A DNA stretch of 64,000 nucleotides from Lycium barbarum. Lineage: Eukaryota; Streptophyta; Magnoliopsida; Solanales; Solanaceae. The stretch is from contig NC_083344.1 of assembly GCF_019175385.1 (NCBI RefSeq), positions 61,752,782 through 61,816,781 of the forward strand, read 5' to 3'. The position numbers and the translations under genes are program-made. This document shows, in pieces, positions 11,896 to 23,014 of the stretch (positions within the stretch are counted from its first letter, which is position 1; every line of letters starts with the position of its first letter). The notes under the pieces are model-generated. The model made no database searches. It was not told the origin of the DNA and worked only from the letters and a program-made list of their open reading frames with translations.

Positions 11896-13071
11896 TTACC
11901 CCTGTTTTCCCCATCTCCTGACGAGACGACACTCCCCCGGGTGACGCTTGCCGCACCGAGGACACTGCGGCATAGACAACCTCGTCTGACCAAACTCTCT
12001 GCTCTGCTGTGAATCCGGGGCCCTGGAGCTCTGGCCCGCTCCTGAATATCCCACACTATCAAATCTCTCACCGGTAGGCCGTGGGGGTGCACTTTGCGCT
12101 GGCTGAGTAGACTGTCTAACATACTGTCGAGGCTGGCCGCCTCGAAACTCTCCAAAGTATCCTCTGGACCGGGACCTCTTGGGCGGCCTCCTGTCTCGAT
12201 CCCTACTAGGATAATCAGCCCTGTGTCGATCCTCCATACCCCGAGCATAGGCCTGTAGCCGGGCGATATCCATGTCTGTCTGCAATGCCACCGCCATGCA
12301 GCCATCAATCAAATAGTGGTCTAACCCCATCACGTACCGGTGCATCCGGTCAGTCATATATGCTATTATAGCAGGTGCATACCGGGCCAGAGAATCAAAC
12401 TCCAAATTATACTCACGAACACTCCGACCCCTCTGCTGCAGATGCAAAAATCGATCAACCCACGCCCGCCGTAACTCTGGGGGCAAAAAGTGGCGGGTGA
12501 AAGCAATCACGAACTCGTCCCAAGTGGCTGGGGGAGCACCCTCACCCCTGGATAGCTCCCAGGACTCATACCAGTGAGCAGCAACATCTCGTAGTCTATG
12601 CGAAGCCAACTCAACAGACTCAGTCTCTGAAGCCCTAACCAAATCTAGTGAGCGCCGCATCCCCCGAATGAAGTCATGGGGGTCCTCGTCGGGCTTAGAC
12701 CCGAAAAACTCTGGGGGGCCACATAATAGGAACTCTCGAACCCTCAGGCTGTCACGCCTGTCATCATCATCCTCATCTCTTCGACCGCGTCTGCGAGCCT
12801 GCCCCGCTACCAGTGTGGTCAATAACTGCACAGCCTCCCTCAGCGTCCTGTCCTCCGCCCCTGGCTGAGGAGCTGAAGGCTCGGGTGCGGATACTCGGGC
12901 CCCTGGAGCTGCTGATGGACCTGCTCCAGGATCCGCCGGTGGTGTGGCAGATCCCTCTGAGTGGGATAAAACCTCGGGCAAATCCTGAACACGAGCCCGG
13001 GTAACTCGCTGCGCCTGACTGGTCTCTACTGCTTTGCCCTTCTGGGCAGCCGTCGCCTTCTTCGGAGGCAT
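11896..13071 (-). CDS. gag: Gag of element G, open but cut after a half zinc knuckle
   Basis: Structural capsid/nucleocapsid protein of an LTR retrotransposon; Gag packages element RNA in cytoplasmic particles. The frame is 391 codons from the MPPKKATAAQKG start, which matches Gag starts in B and C; an upstream in-frame ATG at 13083 would add four residues. After a Pro/Ala-rich, acidic N-terminal third comes the capsid-like core with EFFGSKPDEDPHDFI, SETESVELASHRLRDVAAHW, FTRHFLPPE and REYNLEFDSLARYAP. The C-terminal part is Arg-rich, then CPRCGKRHPGEC, the first half of the usual nucleocapsid region. The second CCHC knuckle seen in B (CYACGQVGH) is missing and the frame ends in a short foreign tail (VRRWGKQG). 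No stop or frameshift is seen, unlike every other gag here. Without pol it would need enzymes in trans. Confidence 0.9.
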   Translation of the reverse strand: MPPKKATAAQKGKAVETSQAQRVTRARVQDLPEVLSHSEGSATPPADPGAGPSAAPGARVSAPEPSAPQPGAEDRTLREAVQLLTTLVAGQARRRGRRDEDDDDRRDSLRVREFLLCGPPEFFGSKPDEDPHDFIRGMRRSLDLVRASETESVELASHRLRDVAAHWYESWELSRGEGAPPATWDEFVIAFTRHFLPPELRRAWVDRFLHLQQRGRSVREYNLEFDSLARYAPAIIAYMTDRMHRYVMGLDHYLIDGCMAVALQTDMDIARLQAYARGMEDRHRADYPSRDRDRRPPKRSRSRGYFGEFRGGQPRQYVRQSTQPAQSAPPRPTGERFDSVGYSGAGQSSRAPDSQQSREFGQTRLSMPQCPRCGKRHPGECRLVRRWGKQG

Positions 13072-13275
13072 CACTGTAAACATAGCAATCTGTTAGAAAG
13101 GAGCCACCCTAATAGCACAGCTCTATCGCACGATCTAAGATCCAAAGAAAGGGCAACATCCTAAATGTCCTGTAGCCTCCTGTTCATAGATGTGGTGCAC
13201 AACACACTGATAAACAAGACTCTACTAGACACGGCCTGTAGACATTCCGAGGACAAACCGCTCTGATACCACTTT
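13072..13275 (-). promoter_or_regulatory. Element G primer site and leader
   Basis: Primer site TGGTATCAGAGC in element orientation (13260-13271), four bases from the 5' LTR. The leader holds the conserved hairpin at 13178-13216 and the common run ATCGTGCGATAGAGC (13123-13137). Confidence 0.88.
13178..13216 (-). other. Leader hairpin with palindromic loop GTGCAC (G)
   Basis: In element orientation CTTGTTTAT pairs with ATGAACAGG (one G-U), inner stem TGTG/CACA, loop TTGTGCAC. The palindrome is at 13195-13200. Homologous to hairpins in A, B, C and F. Confidence 0.65.
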
Positions 13276-16200
13276 TGTCACGACCCAGCCCCGTAGGCCG
13301 TGACTAGTGCCCGATCTGGGCACCCAAACCCATCTATCAAATGCATTCAAGTATATAACAGAAGCCGACAAGGCTATATTCTAAATTTAGATAATTTCCA
13401 GAAAAATTTCGGCAGAGTTTCCTTTGTTTTACAGGCTATCCAAAATAACCCTGCGCACAGAAAATACCAACAAAGGCCACGCCGGCCAACAAGGCAACAT
13501 GTAAACATATGCGGACCGGCCGCCGCGGTGAATGGGATCGCCCAAACACATCATATACACACATCCGAACAGAAAGACCCAAACCCACAAACATGTCCAC
13601 AGACCTCTAAACAGACCGACAGAATCATATGACGGGACAGGGCCCCGCCGTACCCAAATAGTCAGATATACAGAAATATATACATAATAAAAGATGTATG
13701 TACCAAAAGTAGACTCCGGATCAAAAGGGAGTACTCCGAAAATAGCAGGAAGTGGAGCCTACAGTGGTGGATCACCTGTGCCTGTACCTGCGGGCATGAA
13801 ACGCAGCCCCCGAAGAAAGGGGGTCAGTATGGAAAATGTACCGAGTATGTAAGGCATGAAGTATAGAACGAAGAAACATAGTCAGAAATGGAAACTTTAC
13901 AGAACCGGTAAAACTGTATAAAAGCATCATTACGTTTTCTCTTAGGTAACGGAGTAATATCTCTCAAGTCATGAATCATATACATATACATATACATACC
14001 TGCATATATACGACGTGTTCCGACCCTTTAGTAAGGGACTCGGTGAATAAGGTCAGACATATCAACATCACATACCATACATTCGTATAACGTGTCCCGG
14101 CCCTTTTGTGAGGGACTCGGTGCATAGAATCATGTATGGCAGAGTCATATATCATATGTATACATAACGTGTCCCGGCCCTTTTCTAAGGGACTCGGTAG
14201 ATAGAATCATGCATGGTAGAGTCATATGTCATATATATGTACATAACGTGTCCCGACCCTCTATTGCGGGTCTCGGTGGATAAAGTCATCACGTGCCATC
14301 CTGGCCACCACCCCTGTATCATCCTATCATCACATGCATATACATATAACGTGTCCCGGCCCGCAAGTGAGAGTGACTCGGTGAATAATGCAAAGAAGTA
14401 CGCACGATAACATGTCTTGGCCCGGGCTCAGTGAATAGACATATCAAGCCTGCACGAACAGAATAGTACGAAACCATATACTCGTAAATCAAGACCCGAG
14501 ATACAACATACTTATCGACATATGAAGGTCCAAAACAAGTTTCGGGTCAATCGGAATTAGTATACAAAAGTTACGAGCGTTTGAAGTACAGAACGCTCTA
14601 CCATCGTTTCAGAAGCTCTTCTTGGAAAAATCAAAGTTGTAATCAGGTTAACTACCTTTTAGACATGGATATGGGTCACACCAAATAGAACTCATGGAAT
14701 CATACGTACGAATCGAAGTATGTCAAAGCCTCGGTGGAATAATTGAACATGCTAGCATTCAATAATCAAACTTTAGTCATATCAACATACCGATATCATA
14801 TATCATATACGCGTATATATAACAGATTCATACGTGCATACTCATAGGATATCATACAGTGTGTCGCTGCGGTATGTGCAGCCCGATCCGCAGATTTAAC
14901 GTATTAGTGCCGAAATTGTATACAAGGTTAAAGACATTAATACTTACAAAATTATCTTAAAGTCATGAATTCTTATACTTAGTTTATTACTCAATTATGC
15001 CATAATCCTAACCATACTACGAATGTTCGTGTCCCTATGCTAATAGAGATCGTTGACAATCTCGGGACTTACTAAATAGAACCTTTGAAGTACGGGGCCT
15101 CCTAATGACATCTCGTAAGCCGTGTTTGGAAATTCAGGTAACAAACATATTAGGTAACTTTCTGATATCATTATGGGTCAAACCAAATGGAGACTTTAAT
15201 ACCATACGTACCTATCGAATTGTTTATCAAAGACTTGAGTCATATCGCTTTGTTTTCGAACCTCATTCGGGAATATACCAACTGAATGCTTCGAACATCA
15301 TCGTATATATATACATATCAAACCATATGAAACACTTATGAAAGTCAAAGACGATGGCCATCCTAGTGTCTCTAAGAATAGAATTTTCTTTAGCGACATA
15401 CATATACGTAAGTTGTTCATTACGAGGATCATGCCGAAGGAAAGAAAGGTAAGCCTTACATACCTTGCCCGCTTCCTACACAAAATTCGAATTCAGGCCC
15501 TTGGCTCCACAAAATCTACAACAACATTAATGCGCACCAAACATTAGTTACAAACGCTTAAAAATTCAATTCTAACCAACACCTTATTTCTACAGAAATT
15601 TCGGCAGCATTTCCCCTATAAATGCGCCATCCTCGAGAATTCAACTCGGCCAGAAATACAACAACAAATCCGAGAATTTAACTCGGCCAAAATATCAACA
15701 ACAATACCAACGATTACTCCAATAATATCAACAATTAATTTAAGACACATTCTAACATTAGTAACCTTCTTCTTTACATAATTCTTCAACACTCAATTCA
15801 ATTACATACATTTTCAAGTCACTTCCAATGCTCACATATTCATTGCTTGCTCAAAATTGTTTAAACACAATTCAAAAACATTTAAACAATTTATAAAATA
15901 TTCAAACAATGCCATCAACATCACATTCCACCCAAACTTCCCCCCATGAATACAACAAAACTACAACGTCACATTTTCTCCTTCCAAATTCATCCATAAC
16001 AACAATAGTTCCATTTTAGCAACTACACTTCCATAATTACATAAACTATGATGAATTCACATATTTTCCTACAATTACCCCACTTCAAGTTTCCATACCA
16101 CTAGAACCATAAGCCTTCCATTTACATCACAAAGGCCACAACAACACAACTAATACACTAAATAAAATAAACTCATCTTCCCTTCACCAATTACACCACA

Positions 16201-16902
16201 CGGCCACACACTGAATACACACACACGGCCACACACTTCATCACACAACACTTCTATGATTTCCATTTATTTCTACATACACAACACATATATAACCTTC
16301 CATAACATATGAAGAACATGAAATTATTACCTTTTCTTCAAACTTCCACTTGCCACAAACGGAGCTTTCTTGCTAAAAGAATTATACCACGTTGAAGAGG
16401 GTCTTGAGCTTAGTGGGAATATGAAAAAATTACAATTTTTGGACCCAAGATTGATGGCATAAATTTTTTTTCTTTCTTTCTTGCCCTAGACGAATTGCCC
16501 TTCTATTTTTTGTTCTTTCTCTTCTTTTACTTTTCTTGAACTTTCTTGAACAATGAATAAATGGTGGCCTTTTCCCTTATTTAACACATGAAAAAAAAAT
16601 CCTACATGGGCTTGGGCCATGGCCCCTATGGCCTGCCACTCCCATTAATTTGGGCCTCTTTTTCATTTTTTTTCTAGCCCAATTTGTTGGCTACTTCTTA
16701 TAATTCATGAAACTAGTTCCGGAAATTTCCAATTTCGCCCTTAACCTTTCTCCACCTTTCCACGTCAACACTTTTCATAAACAACACACACACACACACA
16801 CACACATATATATGTATAAAATAAAATCAAAATATGGCCTTATCTCTTACAAGTCGCAATTTTTTTGAATTTTCCGAATGTGCGAAATTACGGGACATAA
16901 CA
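13276..16902 (-). repeat. Element G 5' LTR
   Basis: 3627-bp copy of 7749-11374 at a constant offset of 5527. The same islands are present: donor2 at 15463, acceptor1 ending 15516, acceptor2 ending 13788, hairpin array about 14013-14435. The first donor has changed from GTAAG to GTAAT (16330). Small differences include the AC microsatellite length near 16785-16806. Confidence 0.95.
14013..14435 (-). repeat. Tandem hairpin array, G 5' LTR
   Basis: Second copy of the six-unit array of 8486-8908, with scattered substitutions such as CCGGCCC to CCGACCC that weaken some stems. Confidence 0.8.
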
Positions 16903-16907
16903 TCTAC

Positions 16908-18468
16908 CTTCCGAAATCCGCGCCTAAAGTTTCCTCTTTTTCAATCGGTAGAATTGAACTAAAAAGTGTGCAAAATGTTGGAAGAATTTCCTAAACCTTT
17001 AGAACTCGCATAAATAGGACCCGACTACCCTAAAACCCTCACAAGTAACGCCATGACATGTAACATACGTAAATTTGGTACGCCGCCTCGTTTGACCCGA
17101 GGTGGGCCCATCGTTCCCGGACTTTCCTTATTGTTTTGTTTGACTTACTTTGAAGTTGAATCCAAAAGAAACCTTGATCCTTATTCCGTTATCAGATGAC
17201 AAGTACCATACCTATCCCAACGAGACTACTTCCATGATAATAATGATAACGATAATGTCAGAAAGGAGGATATGTCTAAGATAAGTACGACAAGAATGAT
17301 CCCACGACTAAGAGTCTTGAGCTAAGAATCCAATGTGAATATGGAAGTGTTATACTAGTTTCTAAAAGACTTCAAAGCATATGGATTAATGGTTATAATG
17401 CCTATGATCTTGCTCTATGTCTCCTCTTAAAGCTATTTTCCGTTGGTAGTCTCGCCTCAATTATCGTTCCTTCAAGGTGAGACAAGTGACCCGATTATTC
17501 CATAATGTAATCGGAGGATTTCGACCTTACGTCACTCCGATGGACACACGACTTTCTTTGGGCTCTCATGCATGCCAATTGTATGATATATGAATATGAA
17601 TGTGAATATGTATATGTATATGTATATGCATATGTATATGGGGAAGGGGAAGGGCCACTGTTATATCACCACCTGATTCAGCTGGATTTCATCCCGGACG
17701 CAGGATTATGGGAGAGTCGGATACGGCGTCTGTATTTGTGATATATATATATATAATATGTTGGGACACTGTTGGGGAGGGGGGTGGGAGAGCCGATGTA
17801 CTCGGCATCTGTGAATGTAAATGAAAGACACCGTTTTCTGAAATGTTCTGTTTTCTGTATATGTAAATAAGAAACACCGTTTTTCTGAAAAAGAAACTAA
17901 GCATGCATGACATCTGCAGAAAGGCAATCATATGTACAGGTTACATCTGTCCCAGGATAAGCTCCTTATGTCTATTCTGTTAGTGTTCATACTGTATATT
18001 CCTTATTATGGTACTATTCATGCTTTACATACTCAGTACATTACTCGTACTGACCCCTCTTCTTCGGGGGCTGCGTTCATGCCGCGCAGGTACACCAGAT
18101 GAGTAACAGCTATCATAGAAGATGTTCCAGCGGAGTTGGCAGGCTCCACTTGTTCTGGAGTGCTGCCGAGTCAGAGTATCCGAGCCATGATGTTTGTTTG
18201 ATGTTAGAGACTTTGCAGACAGATTCGTGGGTATAGAGTGTCGATAATATGTTATATCATAAAGTCCATGTGATTACAGATTCTGTTTGATTTGAATACG
18301 ATGGAAAAAAAAAGAAAAAAAAATCTCTTGAAAGTTTTACTATGTTTTCCATTTTTATTGATATAAGAGTCTAAGGAAGTTAAGTATGTAACAAGAGTCA
18401 GCGGGTTCGCTCAGCTCCGGATATGGGGTCGGGTGCCCATCATACCCTAGTAAAGTCGGGGTGTGACA
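16908..18468 (+). repeat. Element A 3' LTR, right part
   Basis: Continues from 7748 after element G; 16903-16907 is the duplicated TCTAC. It matches 2344-3912, but lacks one of two GGACGCGGG units (one GGACGCAGG remains near 17696). Covarying hairpin at 17510-17541, acceptor GCGCAG ending 18089, 3' end GGGTGTGACA at 18468, followed by TSD GAAAG. Confidence 0.93.
17510..17541 (+). other. Covarying LTR hairpin, A 3' LTR
   Basis: Stem ATCGGAG (17510-17516) with CTCCGAT (17535-17541), same as in the 5' LTR; one loop base differs. Confidence 0.55.
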
Positions 18469-18473
18469 GAAAG

Positions 18474-19042
18474 GCAGGTAAGTGCCATGATGATGATATT
18501 ATTGTCTTCCCTCCTATGCCACTTCATATATTGTCTATGATGCTTCTATATTGATGTTGATCATGCTTTACATACTCAGTACATTCTTCGTACTGACGTT
18601 CTTTTGTTTGTGGACGCTGCATCATGCCCGCAGGTGCACAGGGAGACAGACTTGATCCATAGCTGCCTATTCGGAGATTACATAGCGGAGCTCCATTTCG
18701 TTCGGAGCCATAGCTTTTGGGTACTTATTCTTTTGTGTATATAATTGTGGGCATAGCGGGGTCTTGTCCCGCTCATGTGATGTGTTATACTCTTCCTAGA
18801 GGCTCGTAGTCATGTGTATATGGTTAGACAGGTCCGGCCTTGTCGGCCTATGTTTTGTATATAATTTTGTCGGCCACGTTGGCCACGTACATTGATGTGG
18901 CATAGATGCCTATGGTGATATAAATGTACCGTTGTCCAATTGGGACTAGTTGCCGAATGAATGGAAATGTATGTATAATTATGTGGCTCACCTAGATGTA
19001 AGTATAAGAGTAAGCTAAGAGGGTGCTCGGGTGGGTTAGAAC
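18474..19042 (+). repeat. LTR D, right fragment, 3' end lost
   Basis: Continues LTR D after element A. It carries TACTCAGTACATTCTTCGTACTG and acceptor GCCCGCAG ending 18633, then the Tekay-like tail with GGTGCTCGGGTGG (19022-19034). The usual last ~40 bases (TCCGGGTACCC to GTCGTGACA) are absent; the sequence changes directly to the U3 of element B near 19043, so this is a deletion or recombination joint. Confidence 0.72.
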
Positions 19043-21013
19043 GAAGTTGAAGAAAAATGGGTTTTACGGTAGATTATATGGACCGTATAAAATTATACGG
19101 CCCGTCAAATGAACCGTCAAGTTGACACAGAAAGGGGTGATCACCGAGTCAGTTTTACGGTCAATTATACAGACCGTATGATGGACCGTATGATGGCATC
19201 GGGACTGGTTTTGTATTTATAAAAATATGATCCAAGTTCATTTTTATTATTTCTCCTTCTCACTACACGACCCAATCTCTCTCTAGGAACTTCCCAACAC
19301 TTCCAAACCAGGAATTCAAGTGAAAATCAAGATCAATAACACCCAAATTCATGAAATCAAGAGTGTGAAACTCCTCATAGTTCATCTAAGTCAAGGAATT
19401 CCAAAGAAAGTGGAACTAGGGTTTTGTCTAAGTGAAGTATTTCAGCTCAAGACATGTTCAACCATCATCCAAGGTAAGTTTCATGATCATTTTATGCTGT
19501 TTAAGGTATTGGAAGGCTTAGATACTTGAAATGTAGAAGAACATAGAAAGTAGGTCATTATTGAGTGAATAGTGACATAATTGAATGATAGTGGAATTGA
19601 ATCATGAAAGTTGAAGAGTTGTGATTATGAATACGTTATAATGATGTTTATGTCATGAAACAAGTATTAAATGCATGAAAACACAAAGATGAGTTATAAG
19701 GAGAAATATGGGAAAATTGGAGGAAAATGGTGGATTTTGCTAAATATACATAAATGATGATTGTTGATTGTGATATTGTGAGTAGTATTGTGAATGTTGG
19801 GAGTTGATATAGAACATGGGAAAAGTAGTATAAACAAAGGAAGTGCTGCCCAATTTTTCCTAGAATTAACGATGCGTTCTTGTAGTCAATTAACTAATGT
19901 TAATTCGAATTCTCTCATGAAGGTAACAACGTGATATCGAAGGAGAACAAGTGAGCGATAGCTTAGTTAAACGACCAAGGTATGTGAGGCTAGTCCTGTC
20001 CTTCTAATGGCATGAATCCTATAGTGTAAACTCTTTATCCTCTTCATAAGTTCCCATTTTCCGGAAAGTTAAAAGCCTATATTCATAAATGTCTATATAA
20101 GATAAGAGATACGGTATGATGATGCTATATTTATAATGATGTTATTTATTGCGTACACTCACCTTATGTGCTAGTTCCTTCAAGGTGGGGCAAAATGTCA
20201 GTAATTGCTCCATAATGGGATTGGGGGATCACGACCTTACGTCACCCCAATAGAGTAAAGTTGATCTTGAGCCTTATGCACGTACTATGATAAGATAAGC
20301 ATATGATGATAAGCATATTACTATAAGTACTTTATGATAAGCATGACACGAGCATTTCACACCGTGCCTAGTTGGCCGGGCAGTCACCACCAAGGCGGGC
20401 AGCTATACGGATACACCATGACCTTTTGGCATAGGCAGACACCACTAGTGGGCGGCATGAGATGGTACCCCGGACGCGGGAGGCCTGGACGCGGGCTAAT
20501 GTTATTTATTATCACACCGTTCCGAAATGGACGGGCAGCTCACATATTATGCACATATGACATGATGATGAGTATGAGTAAGACAGCATGCATTACTTCC
20601 CTTATGATTGTCATTCAGATCCAGATGTTTCATATTGATGTTCTCATTATATTATTGATGTCTTTCTTCATTGTTTATGCCTCTCATACTCAGTACAATA
20701 TTCGTACTGACGTCCGTTTTCTTTGGACGTTGTGTTCATGCCCACAGGTAGACAGGGAGGTGAGCTTGGCCCAGATACGCAATGTGGGTTAGATGGTCTC
20801 ACAAGATGTTATTACATATATGTATGTATTATTTTGATGGCCGAGAGGCAAATGAATATAAAGCATTTATGTTTCTATACAAAATATGTTTTCTTATACT
20901 TTCATGTACAAAATTTGCAAAAGAGCATTAAATGAGTAAGATGCGTAGTAGAGCGAGCGATGCTCGGTAGCTAGCTCCGGGTACCCATCGCGGCCCCTAG
21001 TTGGGTCGTGATA
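19043..21013 (+). repeat. Element B 5' LTR, 5'-truncated
   Basis: Aligns with 26461-28430 of the 3' LTR; the first ~260 bp are missing. Near the start it has repeated TACGGACCGTATAA-type palindromic motifs (19069-19191) and a TATA box TATTTATAAAAAT (19214-19226). Donor CCAAG|GTAAGTTT at 19474 (a perfect plant 5' splice site), acceptor CATGAAG ending 19922, donor CCAAG|GTATGTGAGG at 19980, acceptor CCCACAG ending 20747. The end CGTGATA has lost the CA terminus. Confidence 0.88.
20220..20251 (+). other. Covarying LTR hairpin, B 5' LTR
   Basis: Stem ATTGGGG (20220-20226) with CCCCAAT (20245-20251); loop includes GACCTTACGTCA. The C-G pair of other copies is here a T-A pair. Confidence 0.6.
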
Positions 21014-21219
21014 GAAGTGGTAACAGAGCAGTTCGTCCTAGGAAGTGTCTACGAGCCGTGTCTAGTAGATTCTTGTTTATGGTGTGTTGCGCGCCACGCT
21101 AATAAACAAGAGGCTACAGGGCATTTAGGAAAATGACCATCCTTCTTCTCATGAGATAGTGCGATAGAGCCATGCCTAAGATTACATCCTTCCTAAAAGT
21201 GTGTTATGGTTTCACAAAA
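21014..21219 (+). promoter_or_regulatory. Element B primer site and leader
   Basis: Primer site TGGTAACAGAGC at 21018-21029, one base off the consensus TGGTATCAGAGC; the copy at 28435-28446 has the same change. The leader contains hairpin 21072-21110 and GATAGTGCGATAGAGCC before the Gag ATG. Confidence 0.85.
21072..21110 (+). other. Leader hairpin with palindromic loop GCGCGC (B)
   Basis: Outer stem CTTGTTTAT (21072-21080) with ATAAACAAG (21102-21110), inner GTG/CAC, loop TTGCGCGC with palindrome at 21089-21094. Confidence 0.68.
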
Positions 21220-22500
21220 ATGCCGCCAAAGGGAAAAGCTACCGCCGCCCAGAAGGGCAAGGCTACGACAGAAAGGCGGGCAGAACGAGAGCTTCCGATG
21301 AATGTAGAGAAAGGTGAATCACAAAATGAGGCCGTGCCCGATGTAGAAGAGCAAGGAGGAGCCTCAGCTCCGATTCCTCCACCGGGTGCTTCGGGTCAAC
21401 AAGTATCCGAGGCCATACATTTATTGACACAATTGGTTGCCGCTCAGGCACAACGACAGAATGCAGGCCCAAGTGATCGTTCAGCTAGTACGAGAGCCCG
21501 TGATTTTATGACCTTAAATCCCCTGGAATTCTTTGGGTAGAAGCCGAATGAAGATCCGCAAAACTTCATTGATGAAATGTCGAGTACCTTAAAGATTATT
21601 CATGCCTCCGAGACCGAATCCGTGGAGTTGGCCTCTTATAGACTCCGCGATGTGGCAGTGTTATGGTACAAAAATTGGATGGCATCAAGAGGAGAGAATG
21701 CACCACCTCCCGTTTGGCAACAATTTGTGGATTCCTTTATTCGTCATTACTTGCCACCCGAGGTCCGCCGAGCTAGAGCGGACAGGTTCTTGAATTTAAA
21801 GCAAGGAAGCATGAGTGCCCGAGAGTATAGTATGCAATTCAATTCTTTGGATAGGTATGCTCCAACTATTGTGGCCGACATAGGAGACCGAGTCTATAGA
21901 TTTGTGAGCGGTCTGGGGCCACACTTGTTTAGAGATTGTTTGACGGCCTCTTTTGCAAGACGGGATGGATATTTCCTGGATACAGGCTCATGCTCAGAAT
22001 CTTGAGGAACGACAACAGCAGCAGATGAGTGATCGTGATAATGATCGAAGACAAGGTAAGAGGGCTAGATCTATGGGAACGAGCAGTGAGTATAGAGGGG
22101 GATCGAGACAGATGCATTCTAGCCACTCAGGTCAGTTAGTGACCAGTGCGCCTCCCAGATTCTCAGAAAGGAGATTTGACCGTTCTTTTCAGTCAGGTCA
22201 GGGCTAGAGTTCGAGGGCCCCAAATTCTCAGTTTAGGGGAGATTCTAGTCAGAGGAGACCTCCAGTACCGCGGTGCAGCCAGTGCAGCAAATTGCATTCC
22301 AGACAGTGTAGTCAGGGTTCGGATGCTTGTTATGCCTGCGGGCAAGTTGGTCATATGATGAGAGACTGTCCTTCAGCGAGAGATAGGGCTGGGACTCAGC
22401 TTACAGGTTCAGCAGCGGGTTCTTCTTCAGTACACCCGACAGCACAGATTCCCCAGACTTCAACAGGTAGAGGTAGAGGCAGAGGGGGAGCATCTACTTC
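21220..22500 (+). pseudogene. gag: gag of element B, broken
   Basis: Starts MPPKGKATAAQKGKA at 21220, homologous to Gag of G and C; an in-frame ATG 48 bases upstream is less likely because C has no matching residues. Capsid-core motifs are SETESVELASYRLRDVAVLW, FIRHYLPPEVRRARADRF and REYSMQFNSLDRYAP. The nucleocapsid has CYACGQVGHMMRDC, a CCHC knuckle, at 22328-22369. Breaks: TAG at 21538 (the copy at 28940 has TCG), a frame change near 21950 after CLTAS, and TAG at 22205 where CAG is expected. After the knuckle a Gly/Arg-rich linker (RGRGRGGASTSG) leads into the protease without a stop. Normal role: particle formation and RNA packaging. Confidence 0.88.
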
Positions 22501-23014
22501 AGGTGCTGTCCAGCCCCGCGTATATGCTCTAGCTGGGCGACAGGATCTTGAGTCCTCCCCAGATGTTGTCACAGGTACATTGGCTATATTTTCCCGTGAT
22601 GTATATGCTCTGATTGATCCGAGTTCTACTTTCTCATATATTACTCCGTATATTGCTGATTGTATTGGGGTGAGACCCGAGCCGATTAAACCTTTCGAGG
22701 TATTTACTCCGGTTGGTGATCCCGTAATAGCGAGACAAGTATATAAGAATTGTGTAGTTGTTATATGTGATCATCAGACAGAAGCTGATTTAATTGAACT
22801 CGATATGATAGATTTTGATGTAATTATGGGTATGGATTGGTTGGCATCGTGCTATGCTAATGTTTGTTGCCGGACAAAAGTAGTTCGATTCCAATTTCCG
22901 GGAGAGCCCGTACTTGAATGGAAGGGTAATACAACTTCTCCAAAGGGTAGGGTTATTTCCTACCTTATGGCAAGGAAGATGATATCTAAGGGTTATATTT
23001 GTCACTTAGTTTGA
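22501..23014 (+). pseudogene. Aspartic protease region of B pol
   Basis: Retropepsin that would cleave the Gag-Pol polyprotein in the particle. The active-site stretch is ALIDPSSTFSYIT with Asp at 22616-22618; the usual D-[TS]-G has become D-P-S, a form common in plant gypsy elements as DPGST and here probably weakened by G to S. Downstream are DVIMGMDWLASCYANVCC, the conserved flap-distal segment, and VISYLMARKMISKGY leading to the RT linker. The frame is fused to Gag. It ends at TGA 23012-23014, where the family usually has an Arg codon (CGA to TGA fits). Confidence 0.85.

Larger units (their letters stand above)
7749..16902 (-). mobile_element. Element G, young gag-only long-LTR retrotransposon
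   Basis: Minus-strand element inserted in the 3' LTR of A. LTRs are 3626 bp (7749-11374) and 3627 bp (13276-16902), both TGTTATGTCCCGTAATTTCGC to GGGTCGTGACA in element orientation. The TSD TCTAC is perfect (7744-7748 and 16903-16907). The internal part is only 1901 bp: primer site, leader, one open gag, a short 3' UTR and polypurine tract. There is no protease, RT, RNase H or integrase. By eye the LTRs differ at roughly a dozen or more places in the first kilobase and less after, so insertion is recent relative to C. Confidence 0.95.
698..18468 (+). mobile_element. Element A, non-coding long-LTR retrotransposon, carrying nested element G
   Basis: Two LTRs (698-3912; 6097-7748 plus 16908-18468) flank a 2184-bp internal region. 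Both LTRs begin TGTTATGTCCCGTATTT and end GGGTGTGACA. A perfect TSD GAAAG lies at 693-697 and 18469-18473. Subtracting the nested element, the 3' LTR is 3213 bp against 3215 bp for the 5' LTR. The internal region has a primer site and polypurine tract but no gag or pol, so this is a LARD-like non-autonomous element. It sits inside LTR D. Confidence 0.93.
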
